From: Laburnicola sp. R22_1
Taxonomy: Eukaryota > Ascomycota > Dothideomycetes > Pleosporales > Didymosphaeriaceae
Direction of reading: 5' to 3'
Assembly (NCBI GenBank): GCA_014281115.1
Contig: JACONQ010000018.1
Span: 620,001-684,000, forward strand
DNA length: 64,000 bases
Every line of letters starts with the position of its first letter. The first letter of the stretch is position 1. The position numbers were made by a program, and so were the translations under genes. Below the pieces are notes generated by a model. The model made no database searches, was not told the DNA's origin, and was given only the letters and a program-made list of their open reading frames with translations. Below are positions 48,737-59,970 of the stretch, in pieces.

Positions 48737-50570
48737 ACGTGTTTACAAGCGAGCCGCGCGTACAAGTGAGCCGCGCGCCCCACCAAGTCTCTCAGCCTTT
48801 TGCAGGCTGTATATCAACAACGCATCAAAATTCTATTAATATAATAGCTATCCTAAATTAAGCAGTATCTATAGAAGCTTTCTTGCACGTACGTAAGTTG
48901 TGCCCAGGCTCCCTGCAGCGCGTGCAGCGCGCTGAAGCCTGCTGGCTCGCACCTGACCGCGCCTGGCTATACCGCGTTTCTCCCTCTAGTTGCTGCTTAA
49001 TAGCCTTCTAAGCAATAATATCCTCTCCCTCTGCCTTTGATAGGGTGCCTCGCTTCTAGATCCGCTTCTTTTTGCGCTGTTTACGCGTTATGGCTGCCTT
49101 ATTTGCCCTCTGTAGACTAGCTATCTTATCGCGTATAAGCACTATTAAATACGCCATTCTCTCAGCCCCTCTTGTAAGCCAATTAAGCGACTGGATAACT
49201 AATGTAGGAGAGGATCCTTAATGCCTTTAGATCTGCTTACGAACTAGAGTTGACTGAGCGCCTAGCTCGCGCGCGTTGCTTAGTGTTGCAGACTCCCATA
49301 GGGCCTCTAGTAGGGCTGCTGGCGACGGCGTACGAAGCTTCACATCAAGCTTTAATATCACCGCCTTTGGATTGTGTGGGACTAGCCTAGCGCCTTGAAA
49401 GCTTGCGCAGATATTCTCCTTTATAATTAACTGGTCGTAGGCGGCGCGGAAGGCTGGTAGGAACTCAAGCTTGGTGATATGGTTGATGTGGTCGCGTATT
49501 AGGCCCTCGACCTGGCGCCCGTACGCCCGCTTCAACGGCGAGAAACAGCCAACGTTAAGCGGCTGCAGAAGGTGTGACGAATGTGGCGGCATATAGAGAG
49601 TGTAGATCTTATTCTCCTTGCAGATCTCCTGGAATTCGAGCGAGTTGTGACTCTTATGGCCGTTAAGTATTAGTAGCTGACGCGCGCCCACTCTACGCTC
49701 TACTGTATGCTTAATAAAATGCTGTAGCTAGGCAACACTAAGCTTGTTCGTAGTCCAGCCATTGTCGCTAAGACTAATAGCCCAGTCACCTGGTATATCG
49801 TCGCCCTCGTACCAGGCAGAGAGGTGGTACTGGCCAGCGAAGATGATAAAGGGCGGGATTGCCCACCTAGTAGCGTTGATTCCGTGGATCGCCGTCACCC
49901 ACTCACAATTGCCTGGCTGGATCGCTTTTGGCCGGCCACGCCTCTCTGAGCCAGTAACGACTAGCTGGGAGGATATTTTACCCATTAGAAAGCCAGTCTC
50001 GTCGAAGTTAAAGGTATCCTCGTCGCAGATACCGTAGGTGGCCTTTGTACGTGCTACTAGCTCAAACCAGGCCTGTATAACTGTCGGGTCCTCGCAGAGG
50101 GCTCGCTGTCGATCGTAGGGTCGATTAAATCGCGTTGTGAGGCTGTCTGTTCGCTTGACAAAGTTCCTAGGCCACTGCTGGCCAACGTGGCCTGCGCTGC
50201 GCTTAGTGAGCAGCTTATTCGCCATATCTCGTACAGCACCTAGAGTGGGCGCAAAGCCTCGCGAATCTAGGTCAAGTATATGCTCAACAATCACCTCCTC
50301 TTTAAGCTTGGTAAGCTTCTTTGATTTGGGCTCAGAGTCGCGTCGCGCAGCGATTCCTGCGCGTTGGCCGCGAAGTGTTGTTTCAGGGACGCAAAATGTT
50401 GCGGCAGCGCGTTTTATACTTCGTATTTGACTGGAATTGATAGCTGAAAGAGCTAGGTAGATATTTGCTTCTTTATAGCGCAATTGAGCAGACAATGGTT
50501 AAGCCATTGTAGTTTGTATGAGACGCGTTGTAGAAAGTTGGTGGGGCGCGCGGCTCGCTTGTAAACACGT
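48737..50570 (-). mobile_element. pogo/Fot1-like DNA transposon 3, 1834 bp, relatively young
   Basis: Inverted repeats ACGTGTTTACAAGCGAGCCG, continuing CGCG; TA duplication at 48735-48736 and 50571-50572. The left end carries a tandem duplication of TACAAGYGAGCCGCGCG (48744-48760, 48761-48777) that is single at the right end. GC content is much higher than the flanks, and few RIP changes are present. Confidence 0.92.
48858..50507 (-). pseudogene. pogo/Fot1-like transposase 3 with C-terminal CCHC knuckle
   Basis: 550 codons in one frame from ATG 50507; codon 3 is TAA (CAA expected), so the longest open stretch starts later. Psq-type helix (SIKRAAATFCVPETTLR) at ~30-45, CENP-B-like domain (HILDLDSRGFAPTLGAVRDM, WPRNFVKRT), then the DDE domain. 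NFDETGFLMG is intact, but the second Asp motif is LLILNGHKSHNS and the third LQPLNVGCF: both Asp are now Asn. A TAG follows KLSVA, two stops lie near the QI..GSS segment and two in the basic tail. The C terminus is CTRCREPGHNLRTC, a perfect C-x2-C-x4-H-x4-C zinc knuckle. Inactive by catalytic mutation as well as by stops. Confidence 0.88.
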
Positions 50571-50572
50571 TA

Positions 50573-53149
50573 GTTCTTTACTTTCTAACTTATCCTCTAT
50601 TTAGACTACTAATAATTCTTCTAAAGTTCTATTCTACTTGCCTTTCCTTATATATCTAGCTTCCTAAGAGTTTATTAATTCTATCTATATTCTCTTATTT
50701 CTACTTACTTATAGTAGTATAATTTCCTCTTTTTTTTAGGTCTATTTTCTATTCTTTTTAATCTCACTACCTAAGCTGCACATCTAGGTTTAGGCCTTAA
50801 TAGAACTTAAGTTATAAAGCAAAGTAGCCCTATGCCTTGCTTCTATTAGAGTTATAATCTAAACACTAATTATAGCTTAGGCTATACTAGTTATAGGGGT
50901 TTAGATTCTTATAGAGGTTAGTATAGTAGTTCTTCGCTTTTAATTTTCTAGCTATTTAATTATTAGTTAGGCTCTATTATTAGGGTCTATAGCTTATAAT
51001 CCTATCCTAGTAATTATATATATATAATAGACTTTAATTTAATTTAGAACTAATACTATTGCTCTATCTTCTTTTTAACTTTTTCCTCTTTAACTACTTC
51101 CTCCTCCCCCTTAAGAAATAAGCTATCCCTTAGCTTATAATGCGTAGATATTCTCTCTAGCTAGCTTACTCCTCCTAGTAGGCAAAGTCTAAAAGATTAA
51201 AATTTGCTAGTAGTAGTAGAATTCCTACTTACTTTATTCTTATAGGGATGTTTTATATATATCTTACTAGCCTTTATAATCTACGCACAAATATAAAATA
51301 TATAGGCTTAGGCCCTTATATAACTTTATTAAGGTTTATAGAATTAAGTTTCTTTAAAGAATTAGTAATGTCTTCTAAAAGGTTATTAGTGTCTAAAATA
51401 TTAGATTCTAGTATTATCTTAAGGTCTATTATTATATATAGATAAAATTAAATAATATAATTACCTAGCGTTCTATTATGGCTTTTTTTTGGCTAAGGAG
51501 TTTCTAATAAAAATATTATAATAATAGCAGATATCCCTCCTGCTGTTGTATACACAGAAAAGCGTTTTAAGGTAGTATTAATAAAAAGAGTTAGCGCATA
51601 CATTCTATTATAAAAGAGTATTCTATTAAGCTCTTTAAGTATATACTATCCTTTACTCTATAGTAGTATAGCCCTAATTCTAAGAGGCCTTAGTACCTTC
51701 TAGCAAGATTAACTTTATAACTTATATTGCTAGCCTAAAAAGTATTATATACTAACACTAAATCGCTTTATTATAGTAGCTCTATCCTAAAAGTGCGCTA
51801 ATTATTAAACTATTCCTTTCCTTATTCGCGCAGTTAGATAGTTTAGTTAATAGCTTTTTAGAGATAATAGTTATACTTCTTAAACTACTTTACTTTAATA
51901 GCTAGGAGTTCTTTAGTAGTATAAACCTATTCCTATAGAAGTGTTTGCTATATTAGATTAGAAAGTTTAATAGGAAGAATATATTCTTTTCTATACATTA
52001 GAAAGGCTAGTGTTTCGCCTATGGATTGCTTTACTATAACCTAATTAGTCTATAGAGCTTTAGATAGATTTTAAACCTAATTATCCTTTTTTATAGTGCG
52101 CTAATAAGCTTTTAGTGGCCTTTTTTTTACTAAACCTTGCCCTTATAGGTAATAAGCACTAGTTACTACTTATTAGATGCTAAACTATTTAGCTAAGTTC
52201 TCTACTAAGCCTCTATTCTTTAGTCCTCTATCTACTAATAGGTAAAAAACAATATCCTACCTACTAAAGACAATTTTTTTTAAAAACTAGGTAACTATAG
52301 CTAAGATAGTATTAGTAAGTGCTTTTACTTTAGGCTATGTAGAGGTATAATTCCTAGCAATAACTATAAATTCTTTTCCTTTTTACTTCTAATCATATAT
52401 ATTATATCCACTATAATCTATTTTTATATTATATCTATTCCTTATATAAAGTATAGCTTCTCTACTACCTTTTTAGTAGAATACGCCTAATATTTATCGC
52501 AAGTTTTAATACATTTCTTAATACTCTAATATAGATTTAGCTAGTAGTAATATACTACAATCTTCCTTTAGTGCCTTCTTATTCTTAATAGCCTGATTTC
52601 TTATAGAGTTATTATAAAATATCTACCTATTAAACTAGGTTGTCTATAACTCTACGTAGTAGCCTATTTTCTATAGTTTAATACTATAGTATGCCTCTTA
52701 TAACCCTATACTTCTAAGCTTATAGCCTAGTATACTTTTAGTTTTTTTTAAATAGGCCTTTAGGTATAGTTAGGGTTATAAGCTAGATTATAATATTGCA
52801 AAAGTGTTTAGTACATAGATTAAAGGGAATGTTAAGTAGATTATTTATAGTAGGTTATTTATAGTAGGCTCTATATATTATATTTCTACTTTAGTCTTTT
52901 TATTTATAGTAGAGAATATAATACTAAGATGCCTTAAATACTTCTTAATAAAGTCCGTAATATTATCTTCTAGCTATTTAGAAGGAACCTAATCTTTTTA
53001 CTATTTACGCCTTAAAAGTATATTAGTAACTATATTCTTACGCCCTGAAATATAGTAGTTATTAAACTCCTAAAGTGTTAAAAGTGCTAACTAGTAAGTT
53101 ATTAGAGCCTCTAATAAGTTAGTAGCACTATAATTTAGCTAGTCAATTA
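50573..53149. other. AT-rich RIP-degraded DNA, probably retrotransposon pol remnants
   Basis: No clean frame. On the minus strand this lies downstream of the gypsy RT at 53.2-54.5 kb, so RNase H and integrase sequence is expected, but I could not match motifs with confidence. The 65-codon open frame at 51248-51445 has no recognisable domain. Confidence 0.4.
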
Positions 53150-54480
53150 AAGTATAAGAGTTAGTTTCTATAATAAAGTATATTCTATAGATCTAGAGTT
53201 AAAACTTTGTAAGCGCAAATAAAAAGGGCTTTTCACTTATACTTTCCTAAATTCTAGTTATATTTACTTTAAGACTAAATACCTCGTTTAAATTACACTA
53301 AATAAAGAAGACTATCTAGCCTATATTACTACATTATAGCTCTTTATCTAATTTTGCTACTATTTACTAAAATTACGACTTTCTATAATAGCTCTAAGTA
53401 GTTAATAGATATAAATACTAAGGTAAAAGTAACACTTTTCTTTAATTACTATATTGCTATATTCTTTGCAATTCTCTAGTAAAACTCTATACCCTTATAT
53501 ATTAGTGCAAATACTGGTGCAGTAATCTTTCTAAAGTTTTTAATCTAGATTTAATAGTATATACAAACTGTAAAAAGATTTAAATATCTTTAGCGCAGTT
53601 ATAAGGCGGCTATTTAATAATCTTACCTACTTTCTTTTACAATAAATATTAACTATCCTTATTAACTACATAGCTAACTATATCTATAGTAGTGTAGCCC
53701 TAGTTAGACTTCTTATCTAACATAGTAACACCCACTAGTTCTATATCTGCTAGAACTTAATTAAAATTTATAAGATGTTCTACAATATATTTATAGATTT
53801 CTTTCTTAAGTATCTCTTTATTATAGTTAGTCTTTAGGCCCTTTACTATAATATTATCTATATAAGATATATAATATAAGGGAATCTAATTATAAAAATC
53901 TTTATAATAATCTATATAAATTTAGCTATAGAATTAGTTATTTCTTCAGGCAATATACACTACTAGATAAGTTTTAGAGGTGTGTAGAATATAGTTATAG
54001 TATAGAAATGTTTATAAAGGGTTACTTAGTTATATTTAAAAAAGAAGTTAATTAAGAATATTATAAAATAGCTAGCAAACTCTTCTAAGAACTTTTAGGG
54101 TTTAGGAGAAGATTGCTATTTTAGACTATAACACTATTAATACGTTAGATATTATTAATTAGTTAGTATCCTTTATTCTTCTTCTTAACTAAAAACTATA
54201 GGTTAGAATATAGACTTCTACTATACTCTAGTACACTCTAGTTAAGCCTTTACTATACTATATTAATAACTATGTGTGTGGCGTTATATTAACTACCTAG
54301 GGGTAGCACGATAAGGGCTTTCATCTCAAATAACATGACAAAAAAAGCAGAGCCCCCTGCTTAGTAATTAAAAAGAGAGTAAAAAAGGTAGTGATCACAA
54401 AAAAAGCATTTCGTTAATAACTATATTTCTAAGTTTCTAAGAAACTAAAAAGTACAATTTCTTTTAAGTGGCATAGTTAA
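53150..54480 (-). pseudogene. Ty3/gypsy reverse transcriptase remnant (element F)
   Basis: Minus-strand frames read, in order: LEYSRSLYSN-FLVKKKNKGY, LINNI, then a SGYDQKPL-like region, TNSIAKFI, YIDNIIVKGPKTNYN at 53864 downward (YIDD with one Asp changed to Asn), and VEHLINFNQVLADIELVGVT. This order and spacing match the fungal gypsy RT whose YxDD is followed by (I/V)KGP-T-YN and W-EHL..DRVLADIE. Interrupted by a LINE-like fragment at 54274-54413. No LTRs of this element were found. Confidence 0.7.
54274..54413 (-). mobile_element. LINE-like 3' fragment, 140 bp, with 11-bp TSD
   Basis: TSD TTAATAACTAT at 54263-54273 and 54414-54424. GTGTGTGGCGTTATATT.. with intact hairpin AAGCAGAGCCCCCTGCTT. 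Inserted in the N-terminal part of the element F RT. Confidence 0.78.
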
Positions 54481-57138
54481 TAGTGTAGATCTTAACTAGT
54501 AGAGCTATATTAGAATATACTTGCCCTAACTTAGTAATGTTAAAAGATAGGGCTAGTTCCCTTTAATATAGAACTTTTAGTAATATATTTCTTTTTTAAA
54601 GTAAGAAAACTAGGATAACTTTTATTTCTATAATCTATTCTAGTATTAACTAATTGCCTTTTAAGAAATTTACTTACAAGGTAAGGAAGTATATATTAAA
54701 TAGCTAAGGCCTAGTATTAGTCCTCTTTTACTTCTTTATAGCCTCCTACTTCTAGTCTAACTAGTCCTTAATATCCTAAGGCTTAACGTCTAAGTTATAT
54801 ATAGAATTAACCTTTTTATCCTTAGTCTTATATATAGTGTTTACTTTATAAGCTATTCTAGTTATATTAATTATTATTATTTATTCTGCCTAGAACGCGT
54901 TGCTCTTAATTCTTATTGCCTTTTTAGACACTATTTATATAGCTAGGGCCTAGAAGATCTTATTAACTTCTTTATTGCAGCCTAGTAAATTAATAACTAT
55001 AAGTTTTTAGTTATTTTAAATAATAATACTACTATCTATATGCCTCCTAATTATACCTTAATTAGCATAGTATATAAAATCCTTATTTAGATTTGTTACT
55101 AATTAGTTCTTATTAGCGTTCTATATAAGCTATTTATTCTTATTTATAATTTTCTTCTCGCAAGTTAGCACTACCTAGTTTAACGTCTACTTTTAGGCCC
55201 TTAGCTCTAATTTCTACTTAAGCTTATTATTAGCCTTACTTATTATTAATATTAACTTATAGTAAAGCTATTGCTCTAAGACTATATTAGTGCTAAGTTC
55301 TAAGTATTTTACGTGCTTAAGAAGACTAGCCCTAGCTACTACAATCCCTTAAAGTTTTCCATTACCTTAGTAATAATTACGCCTCTTAAATTAAATAAAT
55401 TAGCGCAAGTAGCTATGAATTGCGTAGCGTAGAGCTTCTGATTATCCTATAGCTTATAGTAGGTCTTGCTATTATTCTTATAGAGAATTCTGCCTTTATA
55501 TTTAATAAGAATAGGTTTCCTAAAATAATAGTGCTAGACAAGGACCTAATAATAAATAGTGTTGTTATAATAATAACCTAGCTTACTTTAACTAGGGCTT
55601 AGAACACAATACCTTAGAAATTCTTATAGTTTCTATTTATGGTTATTAGTTTTATGCTCTATAGTTAAGGTAGCATAGATATAATCTAGAGGCCTATAGC
55701 TTTAGTAGTGCTAAGGCAAATAGTATTTAATTCTATACTAGTATTAAGTAAGGCACTTATTTAGTACTTATTAATCTAGTATATTACTTATGAATAGTCT
55801 CTTTTTATATATTTAACTCCTAATTCTCTCTTAAAATCCTTTCTATTAGTAGTAGCTATAGTTAGTGTTGCTTTGCTAAACTATGTCTTTGTAATTAATA
55901 CGTCTATACTAAATATCTAGTTTGTTTATAGTAGTACTTAAAATAACTTTAGTTTATAAGGCCTATAGTAAGTAACTACTTTATTCTTAAGCTTAACTAA
56001 TATTTACTTAGGAACTTAAACTCTAGAGATAGGTACGCAACTAGAATTTCTAATATCTAAGTCTATATTAGTTACTTTTTTTATAGTAGCTATTCTTATT
56101 TATAGCTAGTGTAAGTCCCCTTTACTAAAAGCATCGTTAAATATTACCCTCTTAACTACTAGTATATTACTAAGCACCTCTTAAATAGTTAAGTTAACTC
56201 TAGCATTTATAACCTAGAATAGTATAACCTTAAAGCTACTTATAAGAATATTAACTAGCTTTATTTTCTTTTTAGCTGCTAATAGCTCCTTCTATAAAGT
56301 TAAATCTAGGATATTCTTAGGTCTATACATCTCTATATTATCTACGCTCTTTATTAGGAAATTCTATTTTAAAAAGGTTACTTACTTTATTCTCTACTTA
56401 CTTTCTTTACTATTATTCTTCCTTCTATAAACTACTAGAATGTCTTGTTTAGACACTTTAATATTTAAAACCTTGTTTGTCTTTAGTAAGTCTTTAAGAC
56501 TTAGTTAGATTATTAGGGCTTTTAAGTTTATATTATTTAGTTTGCTTATTAAATTTAAAAACTAAACTATTATTAACATATCTTTATTAAGAATAGCTTA
56601 TTCTCTTTAGGCTACTTTAAATTCATCTTTAGAGAGAATACTAGGTGTAGTTAATTTATTAAATATAAACTAACTATAGTTAGTCTCTATAACTAACCTT
56701 ATCTAATAAGACACTACTAATACTATAGCATTCTAATCCTAAGTTATTTACAGCGTCTTGTTTTTTAATCTATTTATTTACTAATAGTTCTATACTATAT
56801 AGATTAGTATTTAATTCTGCCTACTCTTAGGGCTAATATATAGAATTTTGCCCTTATTATTATTTAATTGCTCCTAATAGACCTTGCAATTATTTAGGTT
56901 AAAATATACCTATCTATTATCTTTAAGTAAGTTCTAATCCTTGCACTCCCCTAAACTAATAGTATAGCTCTTCTTTCTATATCTAAAGCATCCTTTAAAC
57001 TAGTTATTATCCTACTATAGTAGACCTAGCTCTGCTAAGACTATATATATATTAACCTATATAGGAGCTACTATGTAGGCTTAAGCCTAGGTTAGTACTT
57101 AATACTAAGGTTACTGCAGTATTATTTACTTTAGAGCC
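54481..57138. other. AT-rich RIP-degraded DNA upstream of the element F RT
   Basis: In element F's sense this is where gag and protease would be. No zinc knuckle or DTG/DSG motif could be identified. Confidence 0.4.
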
Positions 57139-57143
57139 TATTC

Positions 57144-57340
57144 TGTTAGGGATTTCTGAGGTGCGGCGCGCCCGGCGGAAGGTTCCGCCGAGCCCCGGAA
57201 CCTTACCCAATTAGGCATTAGCGCCTCGGCTACGTGTGGGTATATAAGGCAGCTGTTAACAGTCTTTATACGCCATCTCGATATCTTAGTAAAATCAACT
57301 TCTTAATTTCAACCTTTGATGCCTTGAGTGATCCCTTACA
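57144..57340 (+). repeat. TRIM 5' LTR with TATA box
   Basis: TATATAAGG at 57241-57249 lies 34 bp before ATCTCGATAT (57275-57284), a plausible transcript start. The GC-rich 5' part contains the inverted repeat GGCGGAA/TTCCGCC. Confidence 0.85.
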
Positions 57341-57342
57341 CT

Positions 57343-57352
57343 ATATCGAGGT
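57343..57352 (+). promoter_or_regulatory. Putative self-priming site of the TRIM
   Basis: ATATCGAGGT, two bases after the LTR, is the exact reverse complement of ACCTCGATAT in the 3' LTR (57769-57778) and matches the 5' LTR copy at 9 of 10 positions. Confidence 0.6.
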
Positions 57353-57637
57353 CCGCGCATCAGCTGCGACATGCTGTAGGGTCTCTAAGCACGACAGCTT
57401 GGTGCCCCTGCGCCCAGGACAGGGCCAAAATCCGACCACCCCGCCGTTGCGAAGCGACCGCACACCCGCACGATCGATGTTGCCAGGATAGGCAATGCGA
57501 TTCACGCATCCACCACATCTGCGACCTCCCACATCGAGCCCCACACGATTTTGTATGAATGGGTATGGCGCGACTGCCACAAAAGGCCCACATTGGAATT
57601 AACGCTTCGGGACGAAGCTTGTTGAAGGGGGAGGTGA

Positions 57638-57834
57638 TGTTAGGGATTCCTGAGGTGCGGCGCGCCCGGCGGAAGGTTCCGCCGAGCCCCGGAACCTTAC
57701 CCAATTAGGCATTAGCGCCTCGGCTACGTGTGGGTATATAAGGCAGCTGTTAACAGTCTTTATACGCCACCTCGATATCTTAGTAAAATTAACTTCTTAA
57801 TTTTAACCTTTAATGCCTTGAGTAATCTCTTACA
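57638..57834 (+). repeat. TRIM 3' LTR
   Basis: 197 bp. Its last 70 bp carry several C-to-T/G-to-A changes relative to the 5' LTR (AAAATTAACTTC, TTTTAACCTTTAATG, AGTAATCTC), while the rest is nearly identical. Confidence 0.85.
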
Positions 57835-57839
57835 TATTC

Positions 57840-58368
57840 TACTCTCATAGTAATTTCTTAATAGATGTTTAGGTTAGATAAAAGCTCTATTTTATAAAAA
57901 TTCTAGTTTTAGACTAAAATATTCTAAAGCTTTATAAATTTAAGTCTTTTAGTTAGTTTGTCTACTTTATGCTAAGAGATAGTTAATCCTAGAGATGCTT
58001 AAGCACCTAAGGCTTCTTATAGCCTTACTTACTAAAGTTTAGGTTTAGTCTAGTAGGTTAGAAAGTGTATTATAGTGCTAGTAGCACTTATAGCTTAGTA
58101 GTTTAAAGTAGTATTAGTGCTTAGTTTTACTATACTAGATCTAGTATATACTTCTTTAATTAAATTTAGGCCCTGCTTAAAAGCTATTTTTCTTTTATAT
58201 TAAAGTTAATTTCTATTAGCCTTTCTATTAACTAGTTATTCTTAATTAGAAATATTGCCTACTAGCTACTTACTTAAATCTCTAATAAGGAGTATACCCT
58301 TCTAGTCTTCTATAACTATATCTATCCTTTAGTATTTTCTAAACCTAATTGTAAACTAGGCTGACAAA
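57840..58368. other. AT-rich RIP-degraded DNA
   Basis: No recognisable feature. Confidence 0.35.
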
Positions 58369-58532
58369 TAGGTATAGGTAGGATTGGGGTTAGATTCTCT
58401 TACGTAAGATCCTAACTCTAACCTAACCTCTACCTATAGATTTTGCGCTAGTAATAGGTATAGGTTAGGTTAGAGTTGTATAGACTATAGGTTAGATTAG
58501 AATTGCATAGACTAGGTTATATTAGGTCTAAC
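58369..58532. repeat. GGTTAG-rich repeats and imperfect palindrome
   Basis: Repeated TATAGGTTAGRTTAGARTTG followed by CATAGACTA (about 58457-58515). Upstream, an imperfect inverted repeat is centred on CTTACGTAAG (about 58399-58408): ATAGGTAGG..GGGTTAGATT on the left and CTAACCTAACC..TACCTATAG on the right. Confidence 0.55.
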
Positions 58533-58623
58533 TAATTTTTTTTTTTAGCTATATGTAATTTTTATAGTAAATTACTATAAAAAATATTCTTACTATTATA
58601 GTAGCAATTATTATATTTACTTA

Positions 58624-58739
58624 CATGTGGCGTTATTTTATCTACCTAGAGGTAGAACGACAAAGGCTTTTATCTTAAATAACATGACAAAAAAGCAGAG
58701 CCCCCTGCTTAGTAATTAAAAAAGGCGTAAAAGATAATA
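58624..58739 (-). mobile_element. LINE-like 3' fragment, 116 bp, with 11-bp TSD
   Basis: TSD ATATTTACTTA at 58613-58623 and 58740-58750. Carries GTGGCGTTATTTTATC.. and an intact AAGCAGAGCCCCCTGCTT hairpin. Confidence 0.75.
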
Positions 58740-59227
58740 ATATTTACTTATTATAGTAAAAGTATAGCTTTAGTATTAAAAATATATATTAAACCTAACT
58801 AAGCGCCTTACTATTTATCTAGTATTTATATACTTCTTATAGTACCTATCTGCTAGCTATATATTCTTAGCCTATATAGTAACCTATTTTGTATAAATAG
58901 CGTTAATATTAGTATTTAAAGATATTAGTATTTGTTGTATAGTAGGAGTAGAGTGTTATAAAGAAATATCTTTAAATATTCTAATAAGAAAAGCCTCTAT
59001 TACCTCCTAGAGAGTAGCTAGCATAGTAGACTAGAAGCGCAGATCTTTCTTATTATTATTTTACGCTATTTCCTTAATAAGAAAGCAGAATAGCATTTTC
59101 CTAATAAGGGGCTTAATACTCTTTTAGTACTTTTTAATTTTCCTAAGTGTAATAGCTATATATTATCAGAATATATATATAATAAATAGCTATAATAATA
59201 ATATACTACCTAGCTTCTTGTTCCTTA

Positions 59228-59970
59228 GTGTTAATCCGTAATGTCGCGTGATCCCGGGCCGGCTATTTAACCGACCACTATATTACGTAATTAATAATTT
59301 CTTTAACAACTTTTTTTATAGTAATAATAATAACAATAATTATAATAGTAACTAATCTAACTATTTTATTACTCTCCTATAGTAGATCTCTCCTTGCAAT
59401 CGGCGAGTCGTATACCGCCCCCCTAGGACCTTGCTGCCGCTACCCATCTTCTCCGTGCTCTCGCCGCCGCCGCCGCTCTTACTCCTCATCGTCCTTATAT
59501 GCCCGCATAATCTTAACTGCTGCCAGGACCTTCTTCTGCTATAGCTGCGCGCGCGCGCTCTGGCAACATATAAGAAACATCTACTCCTCCTCTAATAGAC
59601 GCCCACTACTATATCTCAGCCTATTCTTTAGTCTTGCCAACAACGTAATAGTAAGGTACTATTATTTTCTTATAAAGGTTGCTATATCTCTTCCTAGATC
59701 TTTATATAAAAGGATGGCCTAGCACTTAAGAATTTAGAGTTGCGTAAAGATTGTATATAGCCTAAATAGATTATTAGATATAACCTCTAGAATAGTGTAA
59801 TTATAATTAATTTAGTTCTCTAGCAGCCCTGCCTCTTAAACCTTATCTTGCAGCAGGTAGGCTAGATGGCTAATATTATCTAGTTAGTTGTTTATACTAG
59901 TTTCGAATTCTCTAGTAATTATCTAACTGTGGATATTAGACAACGCAATCTTAGGACGCCAGAAAGGTGT
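59228..59970 (-). pseudogene. Unidentified minus-strand ORF remnant, partly GC-rich
   Basis: A single frame runs leftward from about 59967 (PFWRPKIALSNIHS..) through ISHLAYLLQDKV, LLARLKNRLRYSSGRLLEEE, MFLICCQSARAQL, QKKVLAAVKIMRAYKDDEE and an Arg-rich ERRRRREHGEDG to PARDHATLRINTKEQEAR, broken only by TAG/TAA codons. 59400-59580 is markedly GC-rich. Helical, charged and basic toward the end; I do not recognise the family. Possibly the C terminus of a transposon-borne protein. Confidence 0.5.

Larger units (their letters stand above)
57144..57834 (+). mobile_element. TRIM-like non-autonomous LTR element, 691 bp
   Basis: Two 197-bp LTRs (57144-57340, 57638-57834; TGTTAGGGAT..CCCTTACA) around 297 bp of GC-rich internal DNA, TSD TATTC at 57139-57143 and 57835-57839. 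It has what is needed for reverse transcription (priming site, polypurine tract GAAGGGGGAGGTGA before the 3' LTR) but no gag or pol. Open frames of 76-114 codons cross the LTR borders in several directions and show no motif. GC-rich body and little RIP set it apart from its surroundings. Confidence 0.85.

Noticed and set aside
49744..50430. Plus-strand open frames in transposon 3
   Set aside because: Antisense of the DDE domain; no motif of their own.
51248..51445. 65-codon plus-strand frame as a small gene
   Set aside because: Typical chance frame in AT-rich DNA; no start context, domain or neighbour supports it.
57234..57704. Open frames of 76-114 codons across the TRIM
   Set aside because: They cross LTR borders on both strands, overlap each other and show no gag or pol motif; absence of stops reflects GC richness.
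58369..58532. Interstitial telomere repeat
   Set aside because: Words are TTAGGT/GGTTAGA with irregular spacing, not TTAGGG arrays.
59220..59290. TTAGTGTTAATCCGTAATG.. considered as a hAT-type terminal inverted repeat
   Set aside because: No matching partner or 8-bp TSD was found, and the same bases continue the minus-strand reading frame.
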